Shown here: piece after piece, positions 52,242 through 59,889 of the stretch
How the letters are laid out: each line of letters opens with the position of its first letter
How positions within the stretch are numbered: the stretch's first letter is position 1
From: CAG-488 sp051881315
GTDB lineage: Bacteria; Bacillota; Clostridia; Oscillospirales; Acutalibacteraceae
Direction of reading: 5' to 3'
DNA length: 62,498 nucleotides
Assembly (NCBI GenBank): GCA_051881315.1
Contig: JBJEPQ010000078.1
Coordinates: forward strand, 1-62,498
Notes under the pieces: generated by a model
The model's input: the letters and a program-made list of their open reading frames with translations, nothing else
Told to the model about the DNA's origin: nothing
Database searches by the model: none
Made by a program: the position numbers and the translations under genes

Positions 52242-53112
52242 CGGCACAATAATTAAAGGAATCGGCGGCTTCTACTATGTAGAGGCCGCTGACGGCAAAA
52301 TATATGAATGTAAGGCGAGGGGCGTTTTCCGCAAGGAAAGAATAACGCCGCTCGTCGGCGACAGCGTCGGCATTTCCGTCGGAGAAAACGGAAGAAATTC
52401 TATCGACAGGATTTTTGACCGCAGGAATTATTTTAAAAGACCTCCTATCGCAAACGTTGACAAGCTCGTTATAGTTTCCTCCGTATGCGATCCAAAGCCA
52501 AACCTGCTGATAATAGACCGTTTAACCGCTGTTGCGTTTTACAAAAATGTTCAGCCTGTCGTTGTGTTCACAAAGGACGATCTTCAGGATTCAAGCGATT
52601 ATGTTGATATTTACATAAGATCAGGCTTGAAGGCTTTCTCGGTTTCAAATGAGACAGGTGAGGGGGTTGAAGCCGTAAAGCAGGAGATCAAGGGCTGTAT
52701 AAGCGTTTTTACCGGTAATTCGGGAGTCGGTAAGTCTTCTCTTATTAACCGTATCTGTCCCGGTTTTCAGCTTGAAACAGGAGAGATCAGCAAGAAGCTC
52801 GGCAGAGGACGCCACACTACCCGTCACGTTGAGCTTTTCAAGGCGGATGGCGGCTATATTGCCGATACTCCCGGCTTTTCTTCGCTCGACTTTGAGACAA
52901 ACGATCTTATAAAAAAAGATGAGCTTGCCGACTGTTTCCCAGAATTTGAGGATTATCTCGGTTGTTGCAAATTTTCAACCTGCGCCCATATCAACGACAA
53001 GGGCTGCAGGGTTGTCAAAGCCGTTGAGGACGGAGATATTGTCAAATCCCGTCACGAGAGCTATGTGACGATGTATAATGAGGTTAAGGACATAAAGGAT
53101 TGGCAGTTGTAA
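52231..53112 (+). CDS. rsgA: Ribosome small subunit-dependent GTPase RsgA
   Basis: This 293-residue circularly permuted GTPase assists 30S maturation. The order of motifs is G4-like FTKDD (near 115), G1 GNSGVGKSS (near 162-170) and G3 DTPGF, with an N-terminal OB fold and a C-terminal zinc knuckle (CKFSTCAHINDKGC). GTG 52231 is chosen, since GGTGA is 5 nt upstream; TTG 52219 and GTG 52222 are possible. Overlaps the kinase stop. In B. subtilis rpe and thiN follow, but here two very short genes do. Confidence 0.93.
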   Translation: MEINGTIIKGIGGFYYVEAADGKIYECKARGVFRKERITPLVGDSVGISVGENGRNSIDRIFDRRNYFKRPPIANVDKLVIVSSVCDPKPNLLIIDRLTAVAFYKNVQPVVVFTKDDLQDSSDYVDIYIRSGLKAFSVSNETGEGVEAVKQEIKGCISVFTGNSGVGKSSLINRICPGFQLETGEISKKLGRGRHTTRHVELFKADGGYIADTPGFSSLDFETNDLIKKDELADCFPEFEDYLGCCKFSTCAHINDKGCRVVKAVEDGDIVKSRHESYVTMYNEVKDIKDWQL

Positions 53113-53124
53113 CAAAAATTGAAG

Positions 53125-53158
53125 ACCACCATAGTATATAATAAAAAGCTGTGGTGGT
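53125..53158 (+). terminator. Hairpin between rsgA and the 49-codon gene
   Basis: A 10-bp stem (ACCACCATAG at 53125-53134 with CTGTGGTGGT at 53149-53158, one G-U pair) is followed by GTTTTTA, the form of an intrinsic terminator. The 3' arm contains GGTGGTG, the only ribosome-site-like sequence before the ATG at 53165. It can thus act as terminator and as a block on translation. TATAAT (53137-53142) sits in the loop. Confidence 0.65.
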
Positions 53159-53164
53159 GTTTTT

Positions 53165-53314
53165 ATGAGAAGAGGCAGGCGCTGCTGTAAGTTCGGTTTT
53201 TATTTTTCAGCTTTCGGACTCGGAATGATAGTCGCAATGATTTGCCCGAAATCCTTTATTGTCGCCGTTCTTTCAATCGCCGTAATCATTCTCGGACTCA
53301 TTATCAGCAAATAA
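53165..53314 (+). CDS. 49-residue membrane microprotein next to spoVM
   Basis: A complete reading frame of 49 codons starts at ATG 53165 and ends at TAA 53312-53314. The product has a strongly basic start with a Cys pair (MRRGRRCCKFGFYFSAFGLG), a mid-sequence Cys-Pro (MICPKS) and a hydrophobic C-terminal half (IVAVLSIAVIILGLIIS) that would span the membrane. The coding pattern looks real, with no in-frame stops and a clear amphipathic/hydrophobic design. It lies 52 nt after rsgA and 14 nt before spoVM. I do not recognise a family; a role in sporulation is inferred only from position. Confidence 0.6.
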   Translation: MRRGRRCCKFGFYFSAFGLGMIVAMICPKSFIVAVLSIAVIILGLIISK

Positions 53315-53328
53315 TGGGAGGCTTTTTT

Positions 53329-53418
53329 ATGAAAGTAATCATGATCGACAGACCGAAATTCTGGGGCGGAATACTCAGGCTGATATTCGGAATAAAAAAG
53401 GAAGCAGATATTACATAA
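53329..53418 (+). CDS. spoVM: Stage V sporulation protein M (SpoVM)
   Basis: The 29-residue product matches the 26-residue SpoVM of B. subtilis without gaps at M1, K2, I6, P9, K10, F11, G13, G14, I15, R17 and G21 (the block RPKFWGGILR). SpoVM is an amphipathic helix that recognises the curved outer forespore membrane and recruits the coat ATPase SpoIVA; P9 and I6 are known key positions. It starts at ATG 53329 after GGGAGG (53316-53321) and is followed by a terminator at 53436. In B. subtilis spoVM also lies after prpC-prkC-rsgA. The C-terminus is slightly longer. The identification is from recall of the B. subtilis sequence. Confidence 0.85.
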   Translation: MKVIMIDRPKFWGGILRLIFGIKKEADIT

Positions 53419-53435
53419 ATGTAAATTTTTCATTT

Positions 53436-53458
53436 GCCGTCAATATGACGGCTTTTTT
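53436..53458 (+). terminator. Terminator after spoVM
   Basis: A perfect 7-bp stem (GCCGTCA at 53436-53442 with TGACGGC at 53446-53452) with a 3-nt loop is followed by a run of six T (53453-53458). It ends the long rightward block that began at yicC. Confidence 0.85.
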
Positions 53459-53459
53459 C

Positions 53460-53488
53460 TTGCAAATAACAGCTTGATATGATAAAAT
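53460..53488 (+). promoter_or_regulatory. Candidate promoter for the metallophosphoesterase operon
   Basis: TTGCAA (53460-53465), just past the spoVM terminator, and TAAAAT (53483-53488) are 17 nt apart, 38 nt before the ATG at 53527. An alternative pair, TTGATA (53474) with TATATT (53496), has 16-nt spacing. Confidence 0.5.
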
Positions 53489-53526
53489 AAATCAGTATAT
53501 TGAATTACGAACGGAGTAACCGAAAG

Positions 53527-54678
53527 ATGTATAAAGAAAAACTTAAATTTAACACTGACGGAAAATTTACAATTCTTCAGGTCAGCGACGCTCAGGATAT
53601 GCACATTCCGAGAAAAGGAATGTTTAAGATGCTCAATAAGATCTATGACAAGGTCAATCCCGACCTTATTGTTCTGACGGGAGATAATATCCTCGGAAAC
53701 CATATTGACGACGCTCCGATCGGAAACCGAAAGAACGTTAAGTCAAAGAGCGGTATTCTCAAAAGAATGAAAAAAGCTCTCGGTTATCTGCTCGATCCGA
53801 TAGAAAAAAGAGAAATTCCGTTTGCTTTTATTTATGGCAACCATGACGATATGAACATCATATCAAAGAAGGAGCAGGCGGAGATCTACGGCGGATATAA
53901 ATTCTGTGTGCCTTATAACACCGACGACGAGAGCGTTGAGTGTGACACATACAATATTCCGATATATTCCTCGGACGGGGAAATGATGAAATATAATATC
54001 TGGATGCTCGATTCGGCAGGCTCGGACGAGAACGGAAAACCCATTTATTCAAGAGTTCAGCCGGAAACTATCGAATGGTACGAGAGAAAGAGCCGTCAGC
54101 TCAGGCTTGAAAACAACGGTCCTGTTATGTCGCTTATGTTCCAGCATATTCCGATTGCCGAAACGCTTGATTTCTTTGAAAAATGCAACAAGGATGACAA
54201 GGGCGCAATCAGATTATCCGAGGATGAATATGTCAGACTTGATCCGACAAAGGCGAAGGGCTTCGCTTTTGAGTTAGAGGGAAACACAGAGGACGATCAC
54301 GGACAGCTTACCGCCCTCAAAAAGTGCGGCGACGTGTGCGGACTTGTTTTCGGCCACGATCATACCAATTCATTCATCGGTCAGCTTGACGGAGTGAATA
54401 TAATTCAGACTTCGGGTGCTTCTTTCAGAAGCTACGGCAATATGATTTCAAGAGGAACCCGTGTTTTTGTTATAGACGAAAAAGATCCGACAACCTTTGA
54501 AACGTACACAATCGGCTACTTTGACATTTTCGGCAAAAAATTCAGTTCTGTAATGCGTTACATCTTCAATGCCGACGAATATGAAAAGGTCAAAGCTCTG
54601 CTGCTTTCGCTCGGCGGAGTTATCGTAGTCGGACTTATCGTATATGTTCTTGCAATTTTCAATTTGTTCGGTTTCTAA
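53527..54678 (+). CDS. Membrane-anchored metallophosphoesterase
   Basis: This 383-residue protein of the calcineurin-like phosphoesterase family has motif I SDAQD (D21, with Q23 where DxH is usual), GDN (52-54), GNHD (104-107), MFQHIP and GHDH (276-279). A C-terminal hydrophobic segment (about 355-380) anchors it in the membrane. No signal peptide is seen, so the catalytic domain is likely cytoplasmic with a tail anchor. The ATG at 53527 follows ACGGAG. The substrate is unknown. Next is an MMPL transporter gene, 15 nt away. Confidence 0.82.
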   Translation: MYKEKLKFNTDGKFTILQVSDAQDMHIPRKGMFKMLNKIYDKVNPDLIVLTGDNILGNHIDDAPIGNRKNVKSKSGILKRMKKALGYLLDPIEKREIPFAFIYGNHDDMNIISKKEQAEIYGGYKFCVPYNTDDESVECDTYNIPIYSSDGEMMKYNIWMLDSAGSDENGKPIYSRVQPETIEWYERKSRQLRLENNGPVMSLMFQHIPIAETLDFFEKCNKDDKGAIRLSEDEYVRLDPTKAKGFAFELEGNTEDDHGQLTALKKCGDVCGLVFGHDHTNSFIGQLDGVNIIQTSGASFRSYGNMISRGTRVFVIDEKDPTTFETYTIGYFDIFGKKFSSVMRYIFNADEYEKVKALLLSLGGVIVVGLIVYVLAIFNLFGF

Positions 54679-54693
54679 ACAAGGAGATAAAAA

Positions 54694-56901
54694 ATGAGAA
54701 AATTATCCGATCTGGTCGTAAAAAAGCCAAAGCTTATTGTTATTGTTTCGCTTTTGCTTCTTATACCGTCGCTGATAGGCTATCTGTTTACAAATGTGAA
54801 TTACGATATCCTCAGCTATCTTCCGTCAAAGCTTGATTCCGTAAAGGGAGAGCAGATACTTGAGGAAGATTTTAACGCCGGTACAATGACAATCGTGCTT
54901 TACAAAATGACCGACGACAACGGAGGAAAAATTTCTCCGAATACAGTAATAAAGTTTAAAAATCAAATATCCGAAATCAAAAATGTTTCCGCTGTTATCT
55001 GGTCGGACAACATCATTGATTCAAGTATTCCGGGAGATATTCTGCCCGACGATATGCAAAACGTTTTTTACAGCAGTGACGGCGAATACACGATGATGTT
55101 CGTCAGCTACGAGGATGGGACGTCCTCCAAGGACGTTATCAAAGCCGTTAAACAAATCAAGAAAGCTCTTCCCGACAACTGTTATATCAGCGGTCTTTCG
55201 GCAATGAATGCGGAAACCAAGCAAATGACGGATCGGGAAATGCCGATTTATATTATAATTGCTGTTGTGCTTGCCCTCGTTACGATGATGCTTACAATGG
55301 AATCCGTTGTAACTCCTTTCATCATTGTCGGCGTTATCGGCATTGCGGTTATATATAATATGGGCACAAATTTCCTGACTGGCGTTTCATACATAACGCA
55401 GTCTATCGCCGCAATTCTTCAGCTCGGCGTTACGATCGACTATGCCATTTTCTTCGTCAACCGATACAACGAGGAACGAAAGTATTCAAGAACGAAGGAG
55501 GAAGCAATGACAAGGGCTTTGAAAGGCTCGTTTGTTTCCCTTTCGGGAAGCTCGCTGACAACCTTATTCGGCTTCCTTGCGCTTTGCTTTATGCAGCTCA
55601 CCCTCGGAATCAATATCGGTATAGTTATGATTAAAGGCGTTATAATAGGCGTGCTGTCTGTCCTTATCATTCTTCCTGCCTTTCTTCTCGTTTTCGACGG
55701 TGCAATCCACCGACGCAGACACAAATACTTTACGCCGAAATTTGATAAGCTCATTGAATATATTATCAAAAGGAAGAAGCAATTTGCCGTTCTGTTTATC
55801 ATTCTGATAATTCCTTCGCTCCTTCTTTCGATGAATGTTAAGCAAAGCTACAATCTTAATTCCGAGCTTCCTGAAGATGCTTCAACAACAGTCGGTACAG
55901 CTTTGCTGAAAGAAAAATTCAATATGACGACCTCCCATTTTATCATCATCGACGATTCGATTCCCGCAAGCAAGCTTGTCCGTATGGAGAACGAAATTGA
56001 AAACGTCAAGGGCGTCAGCAGTATGCTCGCTTATGATAAATACATCGGAACATCAATTCCCGATTCAATAGTTCCGGACACTGTTGTTGATATTGTGAAG
56101 CAAAACGGCAGACAGGTCATGCTTGTCAATTCCGTTTACGAGGCTTCGACCGATGAATGTAATTCGCAGGTTGATGAGATTGAAAGTATAATTCAAAAAT
56201 ACACAGGCAAGGAGCATTACGGATACATCACCGGTGAAGGCGCGCTTTATAAGGATCTTATTGAAACGACTAAGTTCGATTTCGCTGTGACGAATTTAAT
56301 TTCAATTATTGCCGTTTTCGTAGTTATTGCATTGGTCTTCAAATCAGTTTCAATTCCGTTTATTCTCATTCTTGCGATCGAGGTTGCTATCTGGATAAAT
56401 CAGGGCATTTCTACGATTTTCGGATCGGAAATTCCTTTCATTGCTCCGACGATAATCTCCTGTATTCAGCTCGGTGCGACCGTAGACTATGCAATTCTTC
56501 TCACCTCACGCTTTAAAGAGGAAACCGCAAAAGGCGTCGGCAGAACTGCGGCAATGCGGAAGGCGGCAAGCGAATCTGTCCGCTCCGTATTCCAGAGTGC
56601 GTCGCTCTTCTTCCTTGCCACGATCGGTGTTTATCTCGTTTGCAGTATCTCAATGGTCAAAACAATCTGTGCGATGCTTGCAAGGGGAGCGCTTATAAGT
56701 GCGTTCGTAATTCTGTTCTTTGTGATGCCGATACTTCTGCTTTGCGAAAAGCTGATCGCAAAAACAACAAGGGGCTGGACATCATATGACGACAGAGCCG
56801 AACCTGTTGCGGTGAAGAAAGAAGAAATAAATATAAATAAACTTGAATTTGAAGAAGAAACAAGCTTTACAGAGTTTTCTTTTTCCGATGAGGATGATTG
56901 A
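54694..56901 (+). CDS. MMPL/RND-family transporter
   Basis: This 735-residue membrane protein has two repeats, each with a large outer loop after the first helix and a cluster of about five helices, the RND/MMPL topology. The signature proton-relay segments TIDYAIFFVNRY (near 248-259) and TVDYAILLTSRF (near 596-607) are symmetrically placed. Such proteins export lipids or hydrophobic compounds. The tail is acidic. Its stop is 1 nt before the next start, that of a lipoprotein, so the two are probably partners. The substrate is unknown. Confidence 0.87.
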   Translation: MRKLSDLVVKKPKLIVIVSLLLLIPSLIGYLFTNVNYDILSYLPSKLDSVKGEQILEEDFNAGTMTIVLYKMTDDNGGKISPNTVIKFKNQISEIKNVSAVIWSDNIIDSSIPGDILPDDMQNVFYSSDGEYTMMFVSYEDGTSSKDVIKAVKQIKKALPDNCYISGLSAMNAETKQMTDREMPIYIIIAVVLALVTMMLTMESVVTPFIIVGVIGIAVIYNMGTNFLTGVSYITQSIAAILQLGVTIDYAIFFVNRYNEERKYSRTKEEAMTRALKGSFVSLSGSSLTTLFGFLALCFMQLTLGINIGIVMIKGVIIGVLSVLIILPAFLLVFDGAIHRRRHKYFTPKFDKLIEYIIKRKKQFAVLFIILIIPSLLLSMNVKQSYNLNSELPEDASTTVGTALLKEKFNMTTSHFIIIDDSIPASKLVRMENEIENVKGVSSMLAYDKYIGTSIPDSIVPDTVVDIVKQNGRQVMLVNSVYEASTDECNSQVDEIESIIQKYTGKEHYGYITGEGALYKDLIETTKFDFAVTNLISIIAVFVVIALVFKSVSIPFILILAIEVAIWINQGISTIFGSEIPFIAPTIISCIQLGATVDYAILLTSRFKEETAKGVGRTAAMRKAASESVRSVFQSASLFFLATIGVYLVCSISMVKTICAMLARGALISAFVILFFVMPILLLCEKLIAKTTRGWTSYDDRAEPVAVKKEEININKLEFEEETSFTEFSFSDEDD

Positions 56902-56902
56902 T

Positions 56903-58552
56903 ATGAGAAAAATAAAAAGAATTATCTGCATTCTGCTTTCCGTTGCTTTGCTGTTTCTCTGTGCCTGTTCCGAGAGTACGGAAGAAACCGAGCAGGAGGA
57001 AGTAAATACCGTAAAATACAGCACACCTGCCGCTTCTGTAAAAAAGACCGAAACGGTGTATGTAAACCTTGACAACACGGGTGCAAAAAAGAGTATCAAG
57101 GTCAGCGACTGGCTTCATGTTCCGCAGGGCGGAGTCTATGTTGACGATGTAACCAACCTCACTTCGATTGTGAACGTAAAGGATGACTCAAAGCCCGAGG
57201 TCAGCGGTCAGAAGCTCAGATGGCATCTCGGTACAACCGATCTTTACTATCAGGGCGATTACAACGGCAATTTGCCGCTTGAATTTGACATCACCTACAC
57301 ACTTAACGGTCAGCCGATCTCCGCAAAGGATATCGCAGGCAAAAGCGGAAAGGCGGCAATTACCGTAAAGATGAAAAATGTTGACGCAAGCACAGTCAGG
57401 GTAAACGGCGTGAATATGACAATGTATAATCCCTTGGTTGTAGTAGGCGGTATTTCGCTCAACGAGACAAAATTTCAGAATATAAACGTTGAGAACGGCC
57501 GTCTTGTAGGAAACGGCAACACTCAATATGCCGTGCTTGCAGGCTTCCCCGGTATTAACGAAAGTCTCGGACTTTCCAAAATTCAGTCAAACGGAAGCTC
57601 CGACTATACCTTCAACGACACCTTTGTTATTACCGCCGATGTAACTAATTTTGAGATCGGAAACTTTATGTTTTCAGCCATTCCGATTGCTTCTCTTGAT
57701 ATAGGTCTCAATGATATTTCAAGCACGGTTGATACTTTGAGAAGCAATCTGCAAAAATTGCAGAATGTTCAGAAAAGCTTGCAGCAGATTGACGCCTCAA
57801 ATCTTCTCAACACGCTTTCCTCAAACCCGGACAAGCTGAATAATCTTAGCTCACTTGTAGAGCAGGCGTCCTCGCTTTACGATCAAAATAAAGCGCTTAT
57901 CAATGTCTTGAACAAATACACTACTCCGGAGAATCTCGCCGCAATTCAGGTGCTTGTTGAATATATAAGAACAGCCGACTTTGACGGTCTTGAAGATGCG
58001 TTGAATGTAATCAACAGTATTTTCGGAGATGACGCTAACCAGGAAACGATCAACAAGGGACTTGAGCTTCTTCGTCAGATGTCCTCCGATCTCAACGATC
58101 CAGAGGTTCAAAAGGCTATTGAAAATCTTCCGAAAACGGTCAACACTCTTTCGGAATTGCAAAAGGCCGTTGAAGAAAACAAGGATCTTATCAATGTTCT
58201 CAAATCCCTTTCCGAGACCAACGCACTTTCTTCCATTGACTCCACGCTTTCAAGCCTTAAAGGCTCTATAGCTACGGACAGTCTTTCCTCTCTTTCGGGT
58301 GTGGACGCAAACGAGCTTTCGGCAAAGATGACGGCTTGGCTTGAGCTGGGCAAGGCATATACGATTTTTACAAAGAAAACTCAGACAATGACTTCAAGCG
58401 TTATGTTCGTCTACAAAACTGACAGCGTGAGAGTTTCCTCGGTTAACGACGATGAGGAAGATAACGCCGAAGCCGCAACAGAGAACGAAGCTGAGGAGTC
58501 AAGCGGACTTAAAGGATTATTCAATAAGATTTTCAAAAAGAATGAGGGCTGA
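56903..58552 (+). CDS. Coiled-coil lipoprotein, partner of the MMPL transporter
   Basis: This 549-residue lipoprotein has a lipobox ending in LCAC (lipidated Cys near 20). A beta-rich region (about 55-270), with YTLNGQPISAKDIAGKSGKA near 145 and a later FPGINESLGL, resembles proteins coded beside MMPL or YhgE/Pip membrane proteins. Residues 275-500 are helical and rich in Leu/Asn/Ser, consistent with long coiled coils. An acidic segment and a basic C-terminus end it. The ATG at 56903 lies inside GAGGATGATTGAT, directly after the MMPL stop. The function is unknown; a periplasm-like adaptor for the pump is inferred. Confidence 0.72.
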   Translation: MRKIKRIICILLSVALLFLCACSESTEETEQEEVNTVKYSTPAASVKKTETVYVNLDNTGAKKSIKVSDWLHVPQGGVYVDDVTNLTSIVNVKDDSKPEVSGQKLRWHLGTTDLYYQGDYNGNLPLEFDITYTLNGQPISAKDIAGKSGKAAITVKMKNVDASTVRVNGVNMTMYNPLVVVGGISLNETKFQNINVENGRLVGNGNTQYAVLAGFPGINESLGLSKIQSNGSSDYTFNDTFVITADVTNFEIGNFMFSAIPIASLDIGLNDISSTVDTLRSNLQKLQNVQKSLQQIDASNLLNTLSSNPDKLNNLSSLVEQASSLYDQNKALINVLNKYTTPENLAAIQVLVEYIRTADFDGLEDALNVINSIFGDDANQETINKGLELLRQMSSDLNDPEVQKAIENLPKTVNTLSELQKAVEENKDLINVLKSLSETNALSSIDSTLSSLKGSIATDSLSSLSGVDANELSAKMTAWLELGKAYTIFTKKTQTMTSSVMFVYKTDSVRVSSVNDDEEDNAEAATENEAEESSGLKGLFNKIFKKNEG

Positions 58553-58554
58553 AA

Positions 58555-59547
58555 ATGAGCTGTAAGGTTTCCGTCATAGTTCCCGTTTACAACTGTAAAA
58601 AATATCTTGCAACGGCAATAAAATCCGTCATAGATCAAACCCTGTTCAATGAAACCGAGCTTATACTCGTTGATGACGGATCGACTGACGGATCGGGCGA
58701 GATTTGCGAAAATTATGCTGCGGAATATCCCAATATTTTTGCAATTCATCAAAACAACTCAGGTGTTTCCGTTGCAAGAAACACGGGAATGGAAGCCGCA
58801 AAAGGGGAGTATATTGCCTTTTTGGACAGCGACGACAGTTATGAGAAAAATTTCATTCAGACTATGCTTGAAAATTCCGAATATGATCTTGTCTGCTGTG
58901 ATTTTTACCGCAATTCCAAGAATGAAAAAAATGTCGGAAAATATTTTGATGAAAAAGTCCGGTACAGAAAGGATTTCACATACGATTTTTACCACAGTAC
59001 TCTCAGACAAGAGTTTTATTCCTGCTGGAATAAGCTGTATAAAAAGAGTATAATTTCTGAAAACAACATAAAATTTACACCCGGAGTAAGATATGCCGAG
59101 GATATGACCTTTGTAATGGAATACTTGAAATTCTGCGAATCTTTTCGCTTTGTTTCAACTCCGCTTTATCATTACAATGTAAATCCGGGCAACACCACCT
59201 CTGTCGTCAAAAACGGCTTTGACGTCCAGCTTTATATCTACAATTATCATACAGAATACTTCAAAGCTTTAGGTGTCGATCCGAAAATATTCGATAATAT
59301 CAATGACAATTTTGTCTATAAAACAACCTGCACAATCAATTCGATGATTACATATTCAAGCTTCAAAGAGGCTTATAAATATGTAAAAAAAGTTCTCGAC
59401 ACTGTTTTTTTCGATGTTTACAGACAGATGGGTTTTTCAAATTTTAAATGCGTTTATGACAAGGTGTTCTACCGTTTTTTAAGCAATAAAAGAGCGTTTT
59501 TAATTGTTCTTTGGCGAAAACTTTTTGATTTAAGGAGTAAATTTTAA
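58555..59547 (+). CDS. Family 2 glycosyltransferase
   Basis: This 330-residue GT-A enzyme transfers a sugar from a nucleotide sugar. The N-terminus VIVPVYNCKKYLATAIKSV is typical, with DDGSTDGS near 42-49 and the DxD motif LDSDDS near 91-96. The C-terminal part is cytoplasmic and ends in basic residues (WRKLFDLRSKF). It starts 2 nt after the lipoprotein stop, so it is in the same operon. The acceptor could be a surface polysaccharide or teichoic acid; this cannot be told. Confidence 0.87.
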   Translation: MSCKVSVIVPVYNCKKYLATAIKSVIDQTLFNETELILVDDGSTDGSGEICENYAAEYPNIFAIHQNNSGVSVARNTGMEAAKGEYIAFLDSDDSYEKNFIQTMLENSEYDLVCCDFYRNSKNEKNVGKYFDEKVRYRKDFTYDFYHSTLRQEFYSCWNKLYKKSIISENNIKFTPGVRYAEDMTFVMEYLKFCESFRFVSTPLYHYNVNPGNTTSVVKNGFDVQLYIYNYHTEYFKALGVDPKIFDNINDNFVYKTTCTINSMITYSSFKEAYKYVKKVLDTVFFDVYRQMGFSNFKCVYDKVFYRFLSNKRAFLIVLWRKLFDLRSKF

Positions 59548-59548
59548 T

Positions 59549-59887
59549 ATGAAAGAACATATAAAATTGCCGTCATATGAATGGTTTCTCGGTTTGATGG
59601 CTTTCGGCGGAGACGGTAACATCTATGCCGGCTCTTACGGAACAGACCCTTATAAAGGCTGTCTTGTTTCGGACACATTCAGATACAGGGTTTGGATTGA
59701 AAAGGACGAAAACAATGAAAAACTCCTGAAAGCAGTTTACTATGTCGGAACAAAATGCTACGACGAAACCGAAAAAGATAAAATGACGGAAATGACCTTT
59801 GAAGCCTCGGCGGAGGGAATTAACGAGGCTCAGAAATTTCTTTTAGAAAAGCTTGATGAATTTATTGATGAGTACAAGGGGGAATAA
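59549..59887 (+). CDS. Unknown 112-residue protein
   Basis: This protein is not recognised. It is soluble and acidic, with no membrane segment. It starts MKEHIKLPSYEWFLGLMAFG, has a Gly/Tyr-rich stretch (GNIYAGSYGTDP) and a beta pattern (VSDTFRYRVWIEKDEN), and ends in a helical acidic tail (EAQKFLLEKLDEFIDEYKGE). AAGGAG precedes the start. It lies 1 nt after the glycosyltransferase stop and 2 nt before the GH2 gene, so it is surely expressed with them. Confidence 0.65.
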   Translation: MKEHIKLPSYEWFLGLMAFGGDGNIYAGSYGTDPYKGCLVSDTFRYRVWIEKDENNEKLLKAVYYVGTKCYDETEKDKMTEMTFEASAEGINEAQKFLLEKLDEFIDEYKGE

Positions 59888-59889
59888 TT

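Noticed and set aside
57720..58300. Repeat-like text in the coiled-coil lipoprotein as a DNA repeat
   Set aside because: The periodicity is at protein level (Leu/Asn/Ser heptads); I see no direct DNA repeat.
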